This document shows, piece by piece, positions 1-13,775 of a stretch of 64,000 nucleotides of DNA (within the stretch, counting starts at the first letter, position 1; every line of letters starts with the position of its first letter). Where the stretch lies: contig NZ_CP007161.1 of NCBI RefSeq assembly GCF_000725285.1, positions 1 to 64,000 of the forward strand, written 5' to 3'. The translations under genes and the position numbers were made by a program. The notes under the pieces were generated by a model, which worked only from the letters and a program-made list of their open reading frames with translations, did not search any database and had not been told where the DNA came from. The stretch is from Virgibacillus sp. SK37 (GTDB lineage Bacteria > Bacillota > Bacilli > Bacillales > Amphibacillaceae).

Positions 1-1347
1 TTGGAAAATATTAACGAGCTATGGGTGGCTACACTAGAAAAAATTGAAGAAAAAATTAGTAAGCCTAGCTTTGATACATGGTTAAAGAACACAAAGGCTG
101 TAGCTATTGAAGAAAATACCCTAATTATTTCCGCACCAAATGACTTTGCGAGAGACTGGCTGGAGAATCAATATACGCAGTTAATTTCCGATATTATCCT
201 GGATATTACCGGGTCCAAATTAGATACAAAATTTATAATTCCAGATACGGCGGGGTCGGAGAATGAGGTAGACGCAACTCCAAAACCTGCCCCAAAAGCA
301 ACTAATTCGAATGATATGCCAAAATCAATGTTAAATTCCAAATATACATTTGATACTTTTGTCATTGGAGCTGGAAATCGCTTTGCTCATGCTGCTTCCT
401 TAGCTGTTGCGGAAGCACCTGCTGAAGCCTATAATCCTCTTTTTATCTACGGAGGAGTAGGACTTGGGAAAACACATTTAATGCATGCGATTGGGCATTA
501 CGTTCGAGAGCATGATCCCAATGCGAAAGTAGTTTACTTATCCTCTGAGAAGTTTACCAATGAGTTTATTAATGCAATTATGGACAATAAAACAGTCAAC
601 TTTCGAAATAAGTATCGAAATGTAGATGTTCTTCTAATAGATGATATTCAGTTTATCGCTGGAAAAGAATCAACCCAGGAGGAGTTTTTCCATACATTTA
701 ATACGCTGCATGAAGAAAGCAAGCAAATTATTATTTCCAGTGATCGGCCACCGAAGGAAATACCTACATTGGAAGATCGATTACGCTCTCGCTTTGAATG
801 GGGGCTGATTACGGACATTACTCCCCCGGATCTGGAAACAAGAATTGCCATCCTGTCAAAAAAAGCTAAAGCGGAAGGCCTGGATATTCCAAATGAAGTG
901 ATGCTTTATATTGCAAATCAAATTGATACAAACATTCGGGAATTGGAAGGTGCACTGATTCGAGTCGTAGCCTATTCTTCACTCGTTAATCAAGATATAA
1001 ACGCATCGTTGGCAGCTGATGCTTTGAAGGATATTATTCCTAGCAGCAAACCGAGACTTATTACCATTCAAAGTATTCAAGAGATGGTTGGAGAGAAATA
1101 TAATGTGCGGATGGAAGACTTTATTGCAAAAAAACGTACCAAATCAATTGCATTTCCAAGACAAATCGCAATGTATCTTTCAAGAGAACTAACAGATTCC
1201 TCTTTGCCTAAAATTGGAGAAGAATTTGGAGGGCGTGATCATACGACTGTTATTCACGCACATGAGAAAATCTCTAAAATGATGGAAAATGATGCAAATT
1301 TAACAAGAGAAATTGAAGAACTTAAAGAGCAATTAAAATCTTTTTAA
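1..1347 (+). CDS. dnaA: Chromosomal replication initiator protein DnaA
   Basis: DnaA is the AAA+ ATPase that binds DnaA boxes and melts the origin to start replication. The 448-residue product shows the N-terminal partner-binding domain (about 1-80), a variable linker (about 85-115), the Walker A GGVGLGKT at 151-158, Walker B LLIDDIQF at 211-218, and the C-terminal DNA-binding signature [13 protein letters not shown] near residue 415. The start is a TTG at the first base of the window, so its promoter and ribosome site lie outside. Length is normal for Bacillaceae. It is followed by the oriC box cluster and dnaN, the usual order. Confidence 0.98.
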   Translation: MENINELWVATLEKIEEKISKPSFDTWLKNTKAVAIEENTLIISAPNDFARDWLENQYTQLISDIILDITGSKLDTKFIIPDTAGSENEVDATPKPAPKATNSNDMPKSMLNSKYTFDTFVIGAGNRFAHAASLAVAEAPAEAYNPLFIYGGVGLGKTHLMHAIGHYVREHDPNAKVVYLSSEKFTNEFINAIMDNKTVNFRNKYRNVDVLLIDDIQFIAGKESTQEEFFHTFNTLHEESKQIIISSDRPPKEIPTLEDRLRSRFEWGLITDITPPDLETRIAILSKKAKAEGLDIPNEVMLYIANQIDTNIRELEGALIRVVAYSSLVNQDINASLAADALKDIIPSSKPRLITIQSIQEMVGEKYNVRMEDFIAKKRTKSIAFPRQIAMYLSRELTDSSLPKIGEEFGGRDHTTVIHAHEKISKMMENDANLTREIEELKEQLKSF

Positions 1348-1369
1348 ACAATGATAGAAGTTTAACATC

Positions 1370-1560
1370 GAATTGAGGGGTTTATACACATGTGCATAGT
1401 GTGTAAAACGATGCGACCTTATGAACATGTTGTCCACATGTGTATAACTAATAGTGACATGCTTAAATTATGCTTATCCACATAAACACAGCCCTTATTA
1501 TTATTATTACTGTATTTTTATAAATAAAATATATATAAAGAACTTCCAATAGGAGGATTT
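1370..1560. other. oriC: DnaA-box cluster and AT-rich unwinding region
   Basis: The dnaA-dnaN spacer holds a perfect DnaA box TTATCCACA at 1474-1482 and near-matches TTATACACA (1382-1390), TTGTCCACA (1430-1438) and, reversed, TGTGTATAA (1439-1447). They are followed by a strongly AT-rich stretch at about 1497-1550 with a run of TTA triplets. This is the arrangement of the Bacillus dnaA-dnaN origin: boxes first, unwinding element next to dnaN. The second origin half, normally upstream of dnaA, is outside the window. Confidence 0.85.
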
Positions 1561-1564
1561 ATTA

Positions 1565-2701
1565 ATGAAATTTATTATTCAACGTGATCAATTAATTGCA
1601 AGCATACAGGATGTAATGAAAGCAATATCTTCTAGAACAGTTGTACCGATATTAACTGGTATGAAAATTGAAGTGAAACAACATGGAATTACTCTCACAG
1701 GAAGTGATTCTGATATATCCATTGAATCTTATATACCAGCTGAGGAAGATGGTAATGTAAATGTAGAGCAAATTGAAGAAGGTAGTATTGTATTACAAGC
1801 AAAATATTTTCCTGATATTGTTCGTAAATTACCAGAAAAAACAGTTGAGATCGAGGCTGATGAAAATTTAAAGGTTACCATTCGCTCAGGTAAAGCTGAA
1901 TTTAATCTTAATGGACAAGATGCAGAGGAATATCCTCAACTACCTAAGTTACAAACAGATGATAGTTTTGAATTACCAACAGATTTACTTAAAAGTTTAA
2001 TAAAGCAAACGGTATTCGCTGTTTCAACAATGGAAACACGCCCAATTTTAACAGGGGTTCATATTAAACTGGAAGAAGGTAACTTAACATTTACTGCTAC
2101 AGACAGTCACCGTCTTGCTTCCCGCGAAGTGCCAGTAAGTGATTCTAACACAGCATTCCCTTCTGTCGTTGTTCCTGGTAAAAGTCTAAATGAATTAAAC
2201 AAAATTCTCGATGATACAGAAGAACCAGTAGAAATTAGTGTTACAAATAATCAAATTCTCTTCCGTGCAAAGAACCTTAATTTTCTATCCCGTTTATTGG
2301 ATGGAAACTATCCGGAAACTTCTCGTCTGATTCCAGAGCAAAGTAAAACAGTATTGTATGCAAAAACAAAAGAATTGCTAAACACGATTGATCGTGCGTC
2401 ACTTTTAGCTAAAGAAGAGCGAAATAATGTTGTTCGTTTAAATACCCAAGGCGATAAAGTTATTAATATTACAGGGAATTCTCCAGAGGTAGGTACCGTT
2501 TCAGAAGAAATCGTTGTACAATCCATGGAAGGCGAAGAATTAAAAATTTCTTTCAGCTCTAAATATATGATTGATGCACTGAAAGCAATTGAATATGAAG
2601 AAGTTAAAGTAGAGTTTACAGGAGCTATGCGCCCATTCATTATTCGTCCAGCAAATGAAGATCCAATTTTACAACTCATCTTACCAGTACGGACGTTTTA
2701 A
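1565..2701 (+). CDS. dnaN: DNA polymerase III beta sliding clamp
   Basis: DnaN is the ring-shaped processivity clamp of the replicative polymerase. At 378 residues it has the family length and three similar clamp domains of about 125 residues each; the C-terminus LILPVRTF is the conserved end of Firmicute clamps. The ATG at 1565 follows the ribosome site AGGAGG at 1552-1557. It lies directly downstream of oriC and ends in a strong hairpin terminator that itself contains DnaA boxes. Confidence 0.98.
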   Translation: MKFIIQRDQLIASIQDVMKAISSRTVVPILTGMKIEVKQHGITLTGSDSDISIESYIPAEEDGNVNVEQIEEGSIVLQAKYFPDIVRKLPEKTVEIEADENLKVTIRSGKAEFNLNGQDAEEYPQLPKLQTDDSFELPTDLLKSLIKQTVFAVSTMETRPILTGVHIKLEEGNLTFTATDSHRLASREVPVSDSNTAFPSVVVPGKSLNELNKILDDTEEPVEISVTNNQILFRAKNLNFLSRLLDGNYPETSRLIPEQSKTVLYAKTKELLNTIDRASLLAKEERNNVVRLNTQGDKVINITGNSPEVGTVSEEIVVQSMEGEELKISFSSKYMIDALKAIEYEEVKVEFTGAMRPFIIRPANEDPILQLILPVRTF

Positions 2702-2727
2702 TCAGTTAAATTAGTATTTCACCAGTA

Positions 2728-2764
2728 AAAAACGCTTATCCACATGTGGATAAGCGTTTTTTTA
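2728..2764 (+). terminator. dnaN terminator built from two inverted DnaA boxes
   Basis: A perfect palindrome, AAAAACGC-TTATCCACA joined to TGTGGATAA-GCGTTTTT, is followed by a T run. It is a textbook rho-independent terminator for dnaN, but the stem core is two perfect consensus DnaA boxes (2736-2744 forward, 2745-2753 reverse) meeting head to head. Confidence 0.9.
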
Positions 2765-3104
2765 GTATGACTAAACTCTAATTAAATCTAAATATAAGTG
2801 GGGTTATCAATAATTCACAAAATATATAAGTTTCCATTAGTATTATTTAATCCTTCTTACTCTTATAATAAAATGAATTTTTGTTAGGTTATCTTTTCGC
2901 TATCCTAAAATCTTGGATGCCAAGGAGTAATTTGGTGCTGTAGACATCCAAAAAGCTAAATTTAAGCCCGAATAAGCCTTTTTGAGGTAATTAAGGGTCT
3001 TACCTTCCCTTATTGCAAAAACTTTAGTAAAATAGGTTTATAAATGAAATAAAGGTAATACTTGATATGAACAGTAAAAATAATGTAGAGATTTGGTGAT
3101 ATAC
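2765..3104. other. Gene-free stretch before yaaA
   Basis: AT-rich, about 340 bases, with no convincing open frame. A TATAAT-like hexamer near 2863 may belong to the yaaA-recF promoter, and a weak hairpin (GGATG with CATCC) lies at about 2917-2955. No known riboswitch or other DnaA-box cluster was recognised. Confidence 0.4.
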
Positions 3105-3329
3105 ATGCATGAACAAATTGAAATAAATACGGAATATATTGCATTAGGGCAATTTATTAAGCTTGCCAACATTTTAGAATCCGGCGGAATGGTGAAATCA
3201 TTTCTTCAGGAAGAAGGTGTTTTAGTAAACGGTGAGCTGGAACATAGACGAGGGAGGAAGCTTTATCCCAGCGATGTTGTGGAAATTGAAGGGATCGGCT
3301 CTTATATCGTGGTAAAAGAGGGCGAATAA
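3105..3329 (+). CDS. yaaA: S4-domain RNA-binding protein YaaA
   Basis: A 74-residue protein made of one S4-like RNA-binding domain ([15 protein letters not shown], then [14 protein letters not shown]), as in B. subtilis YaaA, which sits at the same place between dnaN and recF. S4 domains bind structured RNA; the exact partner is not shown by the sequence. The ATG at 3105 is preferred because GGTGAT lies just upstream; TTG at 3093 or GTG at 3096 would add three or four residues. Its stop overlaps the recF start by one base, implying translational coupling. Confidence 0.9.
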   Translation: MHEQIEINTEYIALGQFIKLANILESGGMVKSFLQEEGVLVNGELEHRRGRKLYPSDVVEIEGIGSYIVVKEGE

Positions 3330-4441
3330 TGCATATAGACCAATTACAATTAAGGAATTTTCGGAATTACGATAAATTGGATATCGAATTTGATGACAAG
3401 ATAAACGTTATTATCGGCGAAAATGCCCAAGGGAAAACAAATTTAATGGAAGCCATCTATTTGTTAGCCTTTACTAAGTCACATCGTACTCCCAGAGAAA
3501 AAGAATTAATCCAATGGGAGCAGGAATATGCTAAAATAGAAGGTAGGATTACAAAACGAAATCGCTCGTTTCCTCTGGAAATTGTTATTTCTTCAAAAGG
3601 CAAGAAGGCCAAGCTAAATCGTTTGGAGCAAAAACGTTTAAGTGACTATATCGGAGCTCTGAATGTAGTCATGTTTGCTCCGGAGGATTTAAGCCTGGTC
3701 AAAGGTGCCCCTCAAATCCGCAGACGCTTTGTTGATATGGAGTTAGGTCAAATTCAGCCTAAATATATCTATCATTTAGGGCAGTATCAAAAAGTTCTTA
3801 AGCAACGAAACTATTTACTAAAGCAGCTGCAGCGACGTAGAGAACAAGATAGAACGATGCTGCAAGTGTTGACAGAGCAATTGGTAGAACACGCTGCAAC
3901 CCTATTGGAAAGACGGTTTGTTTTTATAGATTTATTACAAAAATGGGCAAGTCCGATCCATCATGGGATCAGCAGACAACTGGAGGATTTGGAATTAAGA
4001 TATTCTCCAACAATAGAAGTATCAGAAGCTGCTGATAGGGAGAAAATAGTAACAGCATATCTCGAAAAGTTTTATGAAATACAAGAAAAAGAGATTGAGC
4101 GTGGGACCACATTAATTGGACCGCATCGTGACGATCTCCTCTTTTACGTGAATAAGAAAAATGTTCAAGTATATGGCTCCCAAGGGCAACAGCGAACCAC
4201 AGCCTTATCTGTGAAACTGGCAGAAATTGAATTAATTTACAATGAAGTCGGTGAATACCCTGTTCTTCTATTGGACGATGTACTAAGTGAATTGGATGAT
4301 TATCGGCAGTCTCATTTACTGAATACGATCCAGGGTAAGGTACAAACCTTTGTTTCTACAACAAGTGTTGATGGGATTAACCATCAAACGTTGGAAAAGG
4401 CAGAGTTATTTAAGGTGAGAGACGGTATAGTAGACACATAA
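3329..4441 (+). CDS. recF: DNA replication and repair protein RecF
   Basis: RecF is an SMC-like ATPase that, with RecO and RecR, loads RecA onto gapped DNA. The 370-residue product carries the P-loop GENAQGKTN at about 30-38, the ABC signature-like segment [17 protein letters not shown] near 285-300 and Walker [14 protein letters not shown] near 310-322. Its ATG overlaps the yaaA stop (TAATG). RecR is encoded at 41.6 kb in the same window. Confidence 0.97.
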   Translation: MHIDQLQLRNFRNYDKLDIEFDDKINVIIGENAQGKTNLMEAIYLLAFTKSHRTPREKELIQWEQEYAKIEGRITKRNRSFPLEIVISSKGKKAKLNRLEQKRLSDYIGALNVVMFAPEDLSLVKGAPQIRRRFVDMELGQIQPKYIYHLGQYQKVLKQRNYLLKQLQRRREQDRTMLQVLTEQLVEHAATLLERRFVFIDLLQKWASPIHHGISRQLEDLELRYSPTIEVSEAADREKIVTAYLEKFYEIQEKEIERGTTLIGPHRDDLLFYVNKKNVQVYGSQGQQRTTALSVKLAEIELIYNEVGEYPVLLLDDVLSELDDYRQSHLLNTIQGKVQTFVSTTSVDGINHQTLEKAELFKVRDGIVDT

Positions 4442-4458
4442 TTTTGGGAGGAAATACC

Positions 4459-4758
4459 ATGTTTATTCATTTAGGTAATGATACGGTTATCAGATCAGAG
4501 GAAGTAGTTGCAATTATAGATTTTAATCTAATTTCCTCTTCAACGATTATGGAAGAAATGATGGATCATGCCACTAAACAGAAAATAGTCAGTGGGCCAG
4601 TGTCAGAAGCAAAATCGGTCATGATTACGACAAGCAAGATTTACTATAGCTCTCTATCTGTTTCTACACTAAAGAAACGCGCCAGTATGATCTCAACAAT
4701 TAGTAAAGTCGATGATTTTTCAGATGAAATAAAAGAATTAGAGTTAGAGGAAGATTGA
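4459..4758 (+). CDS. remB: Extracellular matrix regulator RemB (YaaB, DUF370)
   Basis: The 99-residue product matches YaaB/RemB, a small DUF370 protein lying between recF and gyrB in Bacillus, where it influences biofilm matrix genes. The N-terminus MFIHLGNDTVI and the segment SVMITTSKIYYSSLSVSTLKKR are family-typical. The ATG at 4459 has the ribosome site GGGAGG at 4446-4451. The acidic C-terminal tail (about 18 residues, rich in D and E) makes it longer than the 81-residue B. subtilis protein. Confidence 0.88.
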   Translation: MFIHLGNDTVIRSEEVVAIIDFNLISSSTIMEEMMDHATKQKIVSGPVSEAKSVMITTSKIYYSSLSVSTLKKRASMISTISKVDDFSDEIKELELEED

Positions 4759-4805
4759 TTTTAAAGCAATTCAGTCTGTAAATTGATTGTTTGCCTATAC
4801 AGTGA

Positions 4806-6806
<2,001 letters not shown>

Positions 6807-6893
6807 AAAGTAAAGCAAGAATCTTTTTGATTAAACAACTGCGCTTCCACTCTGAGTTAAACGGTTGCGCTTTTGTTAGGAGGTAGTAAGTCA

Positions 6894-9440
6894 ATGGCTG
6901 ATCAACAGCGTCCAAATGTACAAGAAATTAATATTAGTCAGGAAATGCGGACATCTTTTCTGGACTATGCGATGAGTGTTATTGTATCACGTGCCTTGCC
7001 AGACGTACGTGATGGTCTGAAACCCGTTCATCGTAGAATATTATATGCAATGAACGATTTAGGTATGCATGCAGATAAAGCATATAAAAAATCTGCCCGT
7101 ATCGTCGGAGAGGTAATTGGTAAGTACCATCCACATGGAGACTCTGCGGTTTATGAAGCAATGGTACGGATGGCTCAAGATTTCAGTTACCGAAATATGC
7201 TCGTGGACGGTCATGGTAATTTTGGTTCTGTAGATGGTGACTCAGCTGCAGCTATGCGTTATACAGAAGCTAGAATGTCTAAAATCTCCATGGAACTTTT
7301 ACGGGATATAAATAAAGATACCATTGGTTATCAAGATAATTATGATGGATCAGAACGAGAGCCGGTTGTATTTCCTGCTCGCTTCCCTAACTTGCTTGTA
7401 AACGGAGCTGCGGGTATTGCGGTTGGAATGGCAACAAACATCCCACCACATAACTTAGGTGAAACGATTGATGCCGTATTAGCGGTAAGTAGAAATCCGG
7501 AGATTACCATTGATGAATTGATGGAAGATTATATTCATGGACCAGACTTCCCAACATCGGGAGAGATCCTCGGTCGCAGCGGAATCCGTAAAGCATATGA
7601 AACTGGTAAAGGCTCGATTACGATTCGGGCAAAAGTTCATATTGAAGAAAAGGCGAATGGTAAATCTACTATTATCGCAACAGAGCTGCCATACCAGGTT
7701 AATAAAGCAAAACTAATTGAAAAGATTGCAGAGCTTGTCCGTGATAAGCGGATTGATGGGATTACTGATCTACGAGATGAATCAGACCGAAATGGTTTGC
7801 GGGTGGTCATGGAATTACGTCGTGATGTGAATGCGAATGTAGTGCTTAATAATCTATATAAACATACTGCTCTTCAAACTTCTTTTGGAATAAATCTATT
7901 GGCCTTAGTTGATGGACAGCCAAAAGTACTGACAATTAAACAGTGTCTGGAACATTATCTGGATCACCAGATTGTCATTATCAAGCGCAGAACGGCGTTT
8001 GAACTTCGTAAGGCAGAAGCAAGGGCGCATATTTTAGAAGGACTGCGTATAGCACTTGATCATTTGGATGAGGTTATTTCATTAATACGTAATTCTAAAA
8101 CAGCTGATATTGCACGTAATGGACTTATGGAGAAATTCGAATTATCGGAAAAACAAGCACAGGCCATCCTGGATATGCGTTTACAACGGCTGACTGGGCT
8201 GGAGCGTGAGAAGATTGAAAATGAATATAATGAATTGCTTCAGTTAATAGAGGAATTAAAAGCTATTTTAGCGGATGAAGAAAAGGTATTGGAAATCATT
8301 CGTGAAGAGCTTACTGAAATTAAAGAACGATTTAACGACCCGCGCCGTACAGATATCGTATTAGGTGGAGCAGACTTCTTTGAAGATGAAGATCTTATTC
8401 CAGAAGAAAATATTGTTATCACATTAACACACCAAGGGTATATTAAACGTCTGCCTTCTTCCACGTACCGTACTCAGAAACGGGGCGGCCGAGGAATTCA
8501 GGGAATGGGAACAAATGAAGATGACTTTGTTGAACATTTAGTTTCTACTTCTACCCATGACACAGTGCTTTTCTTTACGAACAAAGGAAAGGTCTACAAG
8601 GCAAAAGGGTATGAAGTTCCTGAATTCAGCAGAACTGCAAAAGGGATACCGATTATTAACATGCTGCAAGTAGAAAAGGGAGAATGGGTTAATGCTGTAA
8701 TTTCTGTGAATGAATTCAGTGATGATAATTACCTGTTCTTTACAACCAAGCATGGTATTTCAAAACGTACAACACTAACACAATTTGCAAATATCCGTAA
8801 AGGTGGTTTAATCGCTGTTGGGTTGCGTGATGAAGATGAATTAATCTCTGTTCGTCTGACAGATGGTAAGCAGGATATTATGATTGCTACGAAAAATGGA
8901 TATCTTATTCGCTTTGAAGAGGAACAAATCCGCTCCATGGGAAGAACAGCTGCAGGTGTTAAAGGAATTTCTTTACGTGATGGAGATGAAGTAGTTTCTA
9001 TGGAAATACTCCAAGAGGATTCCAACATCTTACATGTAACAAATAAAGGATATGGTAAACAGACACCTGAAAACGAATATCGCAGAACCAATCGAGGCGG
9101 TAAAGGGGTCTTTACTTGTAATTTAACAGAAAAAACGGGCCTCGTTGTTGCTGTTAAGGCTGTATCTGGTGATGAAGACTTGATGATGATTACGGTTGCT
9201 GGAGTTCTGATTCGTATTCCTGTAAAAGATATATCTGAAACTGGCAGAAACACAATGGGAGTCCGCCTTATTCGTTTACAGGAAAATGAGGAGGTTGCCA
9301 CTGTAGCTAGTGTGGATGCCGATGATGAAGAAGAAGAAACTGTAGAGAGTCTGGAAGAAACAACAGATGAAAATACAGAGAATCCAGAAGAAACAACAGG
9401 TGAAAATACAGTTGAAACAGATGAGAATACAGAAGAATAA
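6894..9440 (+). CDS. gyrA: DNA gyrase subunit A
   Basis: GyrA cuts and rejoins DNA and partners GyrB. The catalytic tyrosine is Y123 in the segment [10 protein letters not shown], and the quinolone-determining region [11 protein letters not shown] (80-90) has serine 84. The C-terminal half carries the DNA-wrapping beta-pinwheel, including the GyrA-box-like segment [15 protein letters not shown] 6894 follows a strong AGGAGG at 6879-6884; an upstream TTG frame is not needed. The protein is 848 residues, longer than the roughly 820 of B. subtilis, because of an acidic tail with repeated E-T-T-x-E-N-T units over the last 40 residues. Confidence 0.97.
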   Translation: MADQQRPNVQEINISQEMRTSFLDYAMSVIVSRALPDVRDGLKPVHRRILYAMNDLGMHADKAYKKSARIVGEVIGKYHPHGDSAVYEAMVRMAQDFSYRNMLVDGHGNFGSVDGDSAAAMRYTEARMSKISMELLRDINKDTIGYQDNYDGSEREPVVFPARFPNLLVNGAAGIAVGMATNIPPHNLGETIDAVLAVSRNPEITIDELMEDYIHGPDFPTSGEILGRSGIRKAYETGKGSITIRAKVHIEEKANGKSTIIATELPYQVNKAKLIEKIAELVRDKRIDGITDLRDESDRNGLRVVMELRRDVNANVVLNNLYKHTALQTSFGINLLALVDGQPKVLTIKQCLEHYLDHQIVIIKRRTAFELRKAEARAHILEGLRIALDHLDEVISLIRNSKTADIARNGLMEKFELSEKQAQAILDMRLQRLTGLEREKIENEYNELLQLIEELKAILADEEKVLEIIREELTEIKERFNDPRRTDIVLGGADFFEDEDLIPEENIVITLTHQGYIKRLPSSTYRTQKRGGRGIQGMGTNEDDFVEHLVSTSTHDTVLFFTNKGKVYKAKGYEVPEFSRTAKGIPIINMLQVEKGEWVNAVISVNEFSDDNYLFFTTKHGISKRTTLTQFANIRKGGLIAVGLRDEDELISVRLTDGKQDIMIATKNGYLIRFEEEQIRSMGRTAAGVKGISLRDGDEVVSMEILQEDSNILHVTNKGYGKQTPENEYRRTNRGGKGVFTCNLTEKTGLVVAVKAVSGDEDLMMITVAGVLIRIPVKDISETGRNTMGVRLIRLQENEEVATVASVDADDEEEETVESLEETTDENTENPEETTGENTVETDENTEE

Positions 9441-9509
9441 TAGAGCATTGGTTATATAAAAATAGGATGTACAACTAAGATAAAGACTTATCCAGTTACA
9501 TCCCGTTTG

Positions 9510-9581
9510 AGCGCCCGCAATTAGCGTACGAAGGGGAGAAAACAACTTTCACCTGTAGTCGTGGCTATGCGGGCGTTTTTA
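9510..9581 (+). terminator. Large-loop terminator-like hairpin after gyrA
   Basis: CGCCCGCA-TTAGC near 9512-9526 pairs with GCTA-TGCGGGCG ending at 9576, followed by five T bases. The long loop (about 37 bases) is itself partly foldable. It separates gyrA from the HD-GYP gene. Confidence 0.6.
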
Positions 9582-9605
9582 TTTACTATAATTGGGGGCA
9601 ATTGT

Positions 9606-10721
9606 ATGCGAGTAGAACCAACTCAGCTGGTGCCAGGTTGTGTCTTAGTTAAAGGGGTAAAAGGTAAAACAAACAGGGATCTCATACCACAAAAAACAAC
9701 ACTGACAGAAGAACATATTACCGTTTTAAAAAAATTCCTTGTCCCGTCGGTAGAAGTAGCTGCAAGGCTTGCGACTGGCGAAATGTTTGAGCCATCCTCC
9801 ATATTAAGACAAGAAGAACCAGCAAAAGAAAAAACAAGTAATATAGAAAGTAATACACAGCTTTCTGTTAAAGATCTTTATAATCAGACGGTCCAAGAAT
9901 TTAAAAAGTTATTTGCAGGGTGGCAGAATGGGGTCCCACTTGATCTCCCTTCCGTCCGTAAATTAATGATTCCACTGTTGGAACGCTTGGATGAGTGGAA
10001 CAATGAGGTCTTCTCTCTCAGCAATCTGGCGATAAGAAAGGATTATTTCTATCATCATTGTGTTGCAGTCGGGATTATTTCTGCTTATATAGGGAAAAAA
10101 ATGGGATATCATCCCGGGGAATTTCTGCAAATTGGATTGGCAGGTTTTTTAAGTGATAGCGGCATGGCAAAGATAGATCCAGCTATCATAGTAAAAAAAG
10201 GCTCACTAACACATGCAGAAATGGCTTCAATCAAGAAGCACCCCACTTACTCCTATCGATTTGTTGAGAATAGTTCTATGCTTACAAAACAAGTGAAATT
10301 GGCCATTTTACAACATCATGAACGAATGGATGGCAGTGGATATCCGCTTGGCCTAACGCAAAAGAAAATCCATATGTATGCAAGGATTATTGCTGTTGCA
10401 GATCAATATCATGCAATGACCTGTTCCCGTCCATATCAGGAGGGTCAATCCTCCTTTCATGTTGTGGAGCAATTGCAAAAGGACCAGTACTTGAAGCTTG
10501 ATCCACGAGTAGTACATACATTTATGGAGGGAATAGCTAACTTTTCGAATGGATCCAGGGTCCAATTATCTGATTTACGAACAGGTGAAATTGTGTTTAT
10601 TGAGCCTAATCAGCCTACACGTCCAATCGTAAAAATAGATGGTACGGAGGAATTAATTTCATTACAGAATAACCCCTCCCTCTATATAGAAGCTATCCTA
10701 AGTAATCAAACTATATCTTAG
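9606..10721 (+). CDS. HD-GYP domain protein with altered HD motif
   Basis: A 371-residue protein with an N-terminal region of about 140 residues and a C-terminal HD-GYP domain (about 145-290). HD-GYP proteins usually hydrolyse cyclic di-GMP. Here the GYP part is intact (HHERMDGSGYP, 237-247; KKHP at 210-213), but the HD pair that gives the family its name is S183-D184 (FLSDSGMAKID in place of the usual LHDIGK). One metal-ligand histidine is therefore missing and activity is uncertain; it may be a sensor or adaptor. ATG 9606 has GGGGG upstream. It lies between gyrA and yaaC and ends four bases from the convergent yaaC stop. Confidence 0.85.
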   Translation: MRVEPTQLVPGCVLVKGVKGKTNRDLIPQKTTLTEEHITVLKKFLVPSVEVAARLATGEMFEPSSILRQEEPAKEKTSNIESNTQLSVKDLYNQTVQEFKKLFAGWQNGVPLDLPSVRKLMIPLLERLDEWNNEVFSLSNLAIRKDYFYHHCVAVGIISAYIGKKMGYHPGEFLQIGLAGFLSDSGMAKIDPAIIVKKGSLTHAEMASIKKHPTYSYRFVENSSMLTKQVKLAILQHHERMDGSGYPLGLTQKKIHMYARIIAVADQYHAMTCSRPYQEGQSSFHVVEQLQKDQYLKLDPRVVHTFMEGIANFSNGSRVQLSDLRTGEIVFIEPNQPTRPIVKIDGTEELISLQNNPSLYIEAILSNQTIS

Positions 10722-10725
10722 CTTT

Positions 10726-11670
10726 TTAATGTAATGCATAAAGATATTTTCCTAGGAGAAAAGGGATTTTATCTGCTGTCAACTGGAGAAAACAGCGAAT
10801 AAAAGGATAATCGATTTCCGGTTTGGTCGAAAATAAATCACCCCACCACTCCGCTTCATATCTGCATAACATACTTAGATTATATAAAATCAGATAATGA
10901 ATCATTACTTCTGGTATAGGCAGAAATTGTTCTCTTCTGCTGGGGAAGAAAAGCTGGGAATCCGCCCTATTGGCATAAAACGGTCCATCGGCTTCTTTTA
11001 TAGGAGCGGTTAGTTCAATACGAATATAGTTATCATCTGTATCTACATATTTCATATCAGGTACATAGCCGGAAATCTTATTTATAAAAGCCTTCTCCGT
11101 CAAATGATAGCTATCCAAAATGGTAGTCGGAAATTGCAATAAATTGGAGTAGAGTTTTCCAACAGGGAGAAGCTCTACTTTTTTTTGTAAATCAAATAAA
11201 GGAATCATTTCCGGTAATAAGGCAAGTAATGATTCCATGCTCCTTTTCTCAAACGGATGTTTTTTATGAGAGAAGAGATGCTCGGAGAAGTAAGGATACA
11301 AGCCATTATGCTGTATTTTTACTTCATCTTTTAAAAAGGAGTAATTTTTCTTTTTACGTTTTCTTGCGGTCACCCCATGTGCCAATAAGGCAGCTGATTC
11401 TGGATAATAGGGTCTATTTGTTAACAAACAGGCTTTTACTAAATGGACCATTCCATAAAAATACAAAACGGGTTGTAATAATGGATCTGCCTTGCGCCCA
11501 TTTTCATAAAATCGCTGGCCATGATCTAAATAATAAATAAATGTATTACAGTTTTCATAGCTCCTATTCTGTGCATCTGTATCTTCCAAATGCTGATAAC
11601 ATTGGTGTAAGTATTTCTGGGCTGTCTGCTGTGATTGCAAATAAGTTAAAAAAGTATTTATTTCATTCAT
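10726..11670 (-). CDS. yaaC: YaaC family protein of unknown function
   Basis: This 314-residue protein resembles YaaC, which in B. subtilis also lies on the reverse strand between gyrA and guaB. It has no signal peptide, transmembrane segment or recognised catalytic motif; it is rich in aromatic residues and has a basic stretch ARKRKKKN near residue 103. Function is unknown. Identification rests on position, orientation, length and overall resemblance. It converges on the HD-GYP gene. Confidence 0.75.
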   Translation of the reverse strand: MNEINTFLTYLQSQQTAQKYLHQCYQHLEDTDAQNRSYENCNTFIYYLDHGQRFYENGRKADPLLQPVLYFYGMVHLVKACLLTNRPYYPESAALLAHGVTARKRKKKNYSFLKDEVKIQHNGLYPYFSEHLFSHKKHPFEKRSMESLLALLPEMIPLFDLQKKVELLPVGKLYSNLLQFPTTILDSYHLTEKAFINKISGYVPDMKYVDTDDNYIRIELTAPIKEADGPFYANRADSQLFFPSRREQFLPIPEVMIHYLILYNLSMLCRYEAEWWGDLFSTKPEIDYPFIRCFLQLTADKIPFLLGKYLYALH

Positions 11671-11788
11671 TATAAGACCCTCTCAGCTTGAAAATATAAT
11701 ATATGAGTAATTAGGCTGTTTCCACTTTTCTTCCATTGAAAAGTATAAAAGTTTTTAGCTTTATTAATTTTATTATCAAGAGCAGTCA

Positions 11789-12028
11789 TGTCCAGCTCCA
11801 GCGCCCAGCAACTAGCATGGTTCTTGATGGGGCGAGCATTTAGCGCAGACCCAAACTTCAATCTTCTTTCTACGATAAGTCAACATCAATTCGCTATTCA
11901 TAGGAAGGCCGACTAACAACGGCCTTTGCGGCCAACGTCGGCATACCCCTTTTGCAGGGGCATGTTTTCTTTATCTTGGGCAGAAGATCCCCAGCTTGTA
12001 CGTTGCTAAACGGGCGCTTACGCCTTTC
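11789..12028. repeat. Nested-hairpin intergenic repeat upstream of guaB
   Basis: The segment opens with TCCAGCTCCAGCGCCC (11791-11806) and closes with GGGCGCTTACGCC (12012-12024), whose GCGCCC/GGGCGC ends are complementary. Inside are GCCGAC...GTCGGC enclosing GGCC-TTT-GCGGCC (11908-11942) and CCCC-loop-GGGG (11946-11960). The tail resembles the GGCGCTTGCGCTTTT ends of repeats common in Bacillaceae intergenic DNA. No open frame of note. This fills most of the 543-base yaaC-guaB gap; the remaining 185 bases before guaB hold only AT-rich sequence. Confidence 0.65.
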
Positions 12029-12198
12029 TTCAATTATTCAGAATCTATTTACTTTAATTTTTGAACGTTATGTTGTTGAAAAAGCTAGTATGTTCGCGTA
12101 TTGTATATAAAAATACCATTACAGACTTAGTTTTACCCAGTTTATAAACAGCATACATCTACAACATTTTGGGGAAATTTAAAACAGTATTATTATGA

Positions 12199-13683
<1,485 letters not shown>

Positions 13684-13726
13684 CACTTTTTAAGAGTCCG
13701 GGACACATAAATTTTATACATTGAAT

Positions 13727-13775
13727 ATCCGAACCGATTTGTACTACTAACGAATTATGGTTCGGATTTCTTTTG
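13727..13775 (+). terminator. guaB terminator (long loop)
   Basis: ATCCGAACC (13727-13735) pairs perfectly with GGTTCGGAT (13759-13767) and is followed by TTCTTTT. The loop is 23 bases. It lies 44 bases after the guaB stop. Confidence 0.65.

Noticed and set aside
8729-9448. 239-codon reverse frame opposite the end of gyrA
   Set aside because: It mirrors the biased codons of gyrA (serine-rich where gyrA is glutamate-rich) and has no homologue pattern; a shadow frame.
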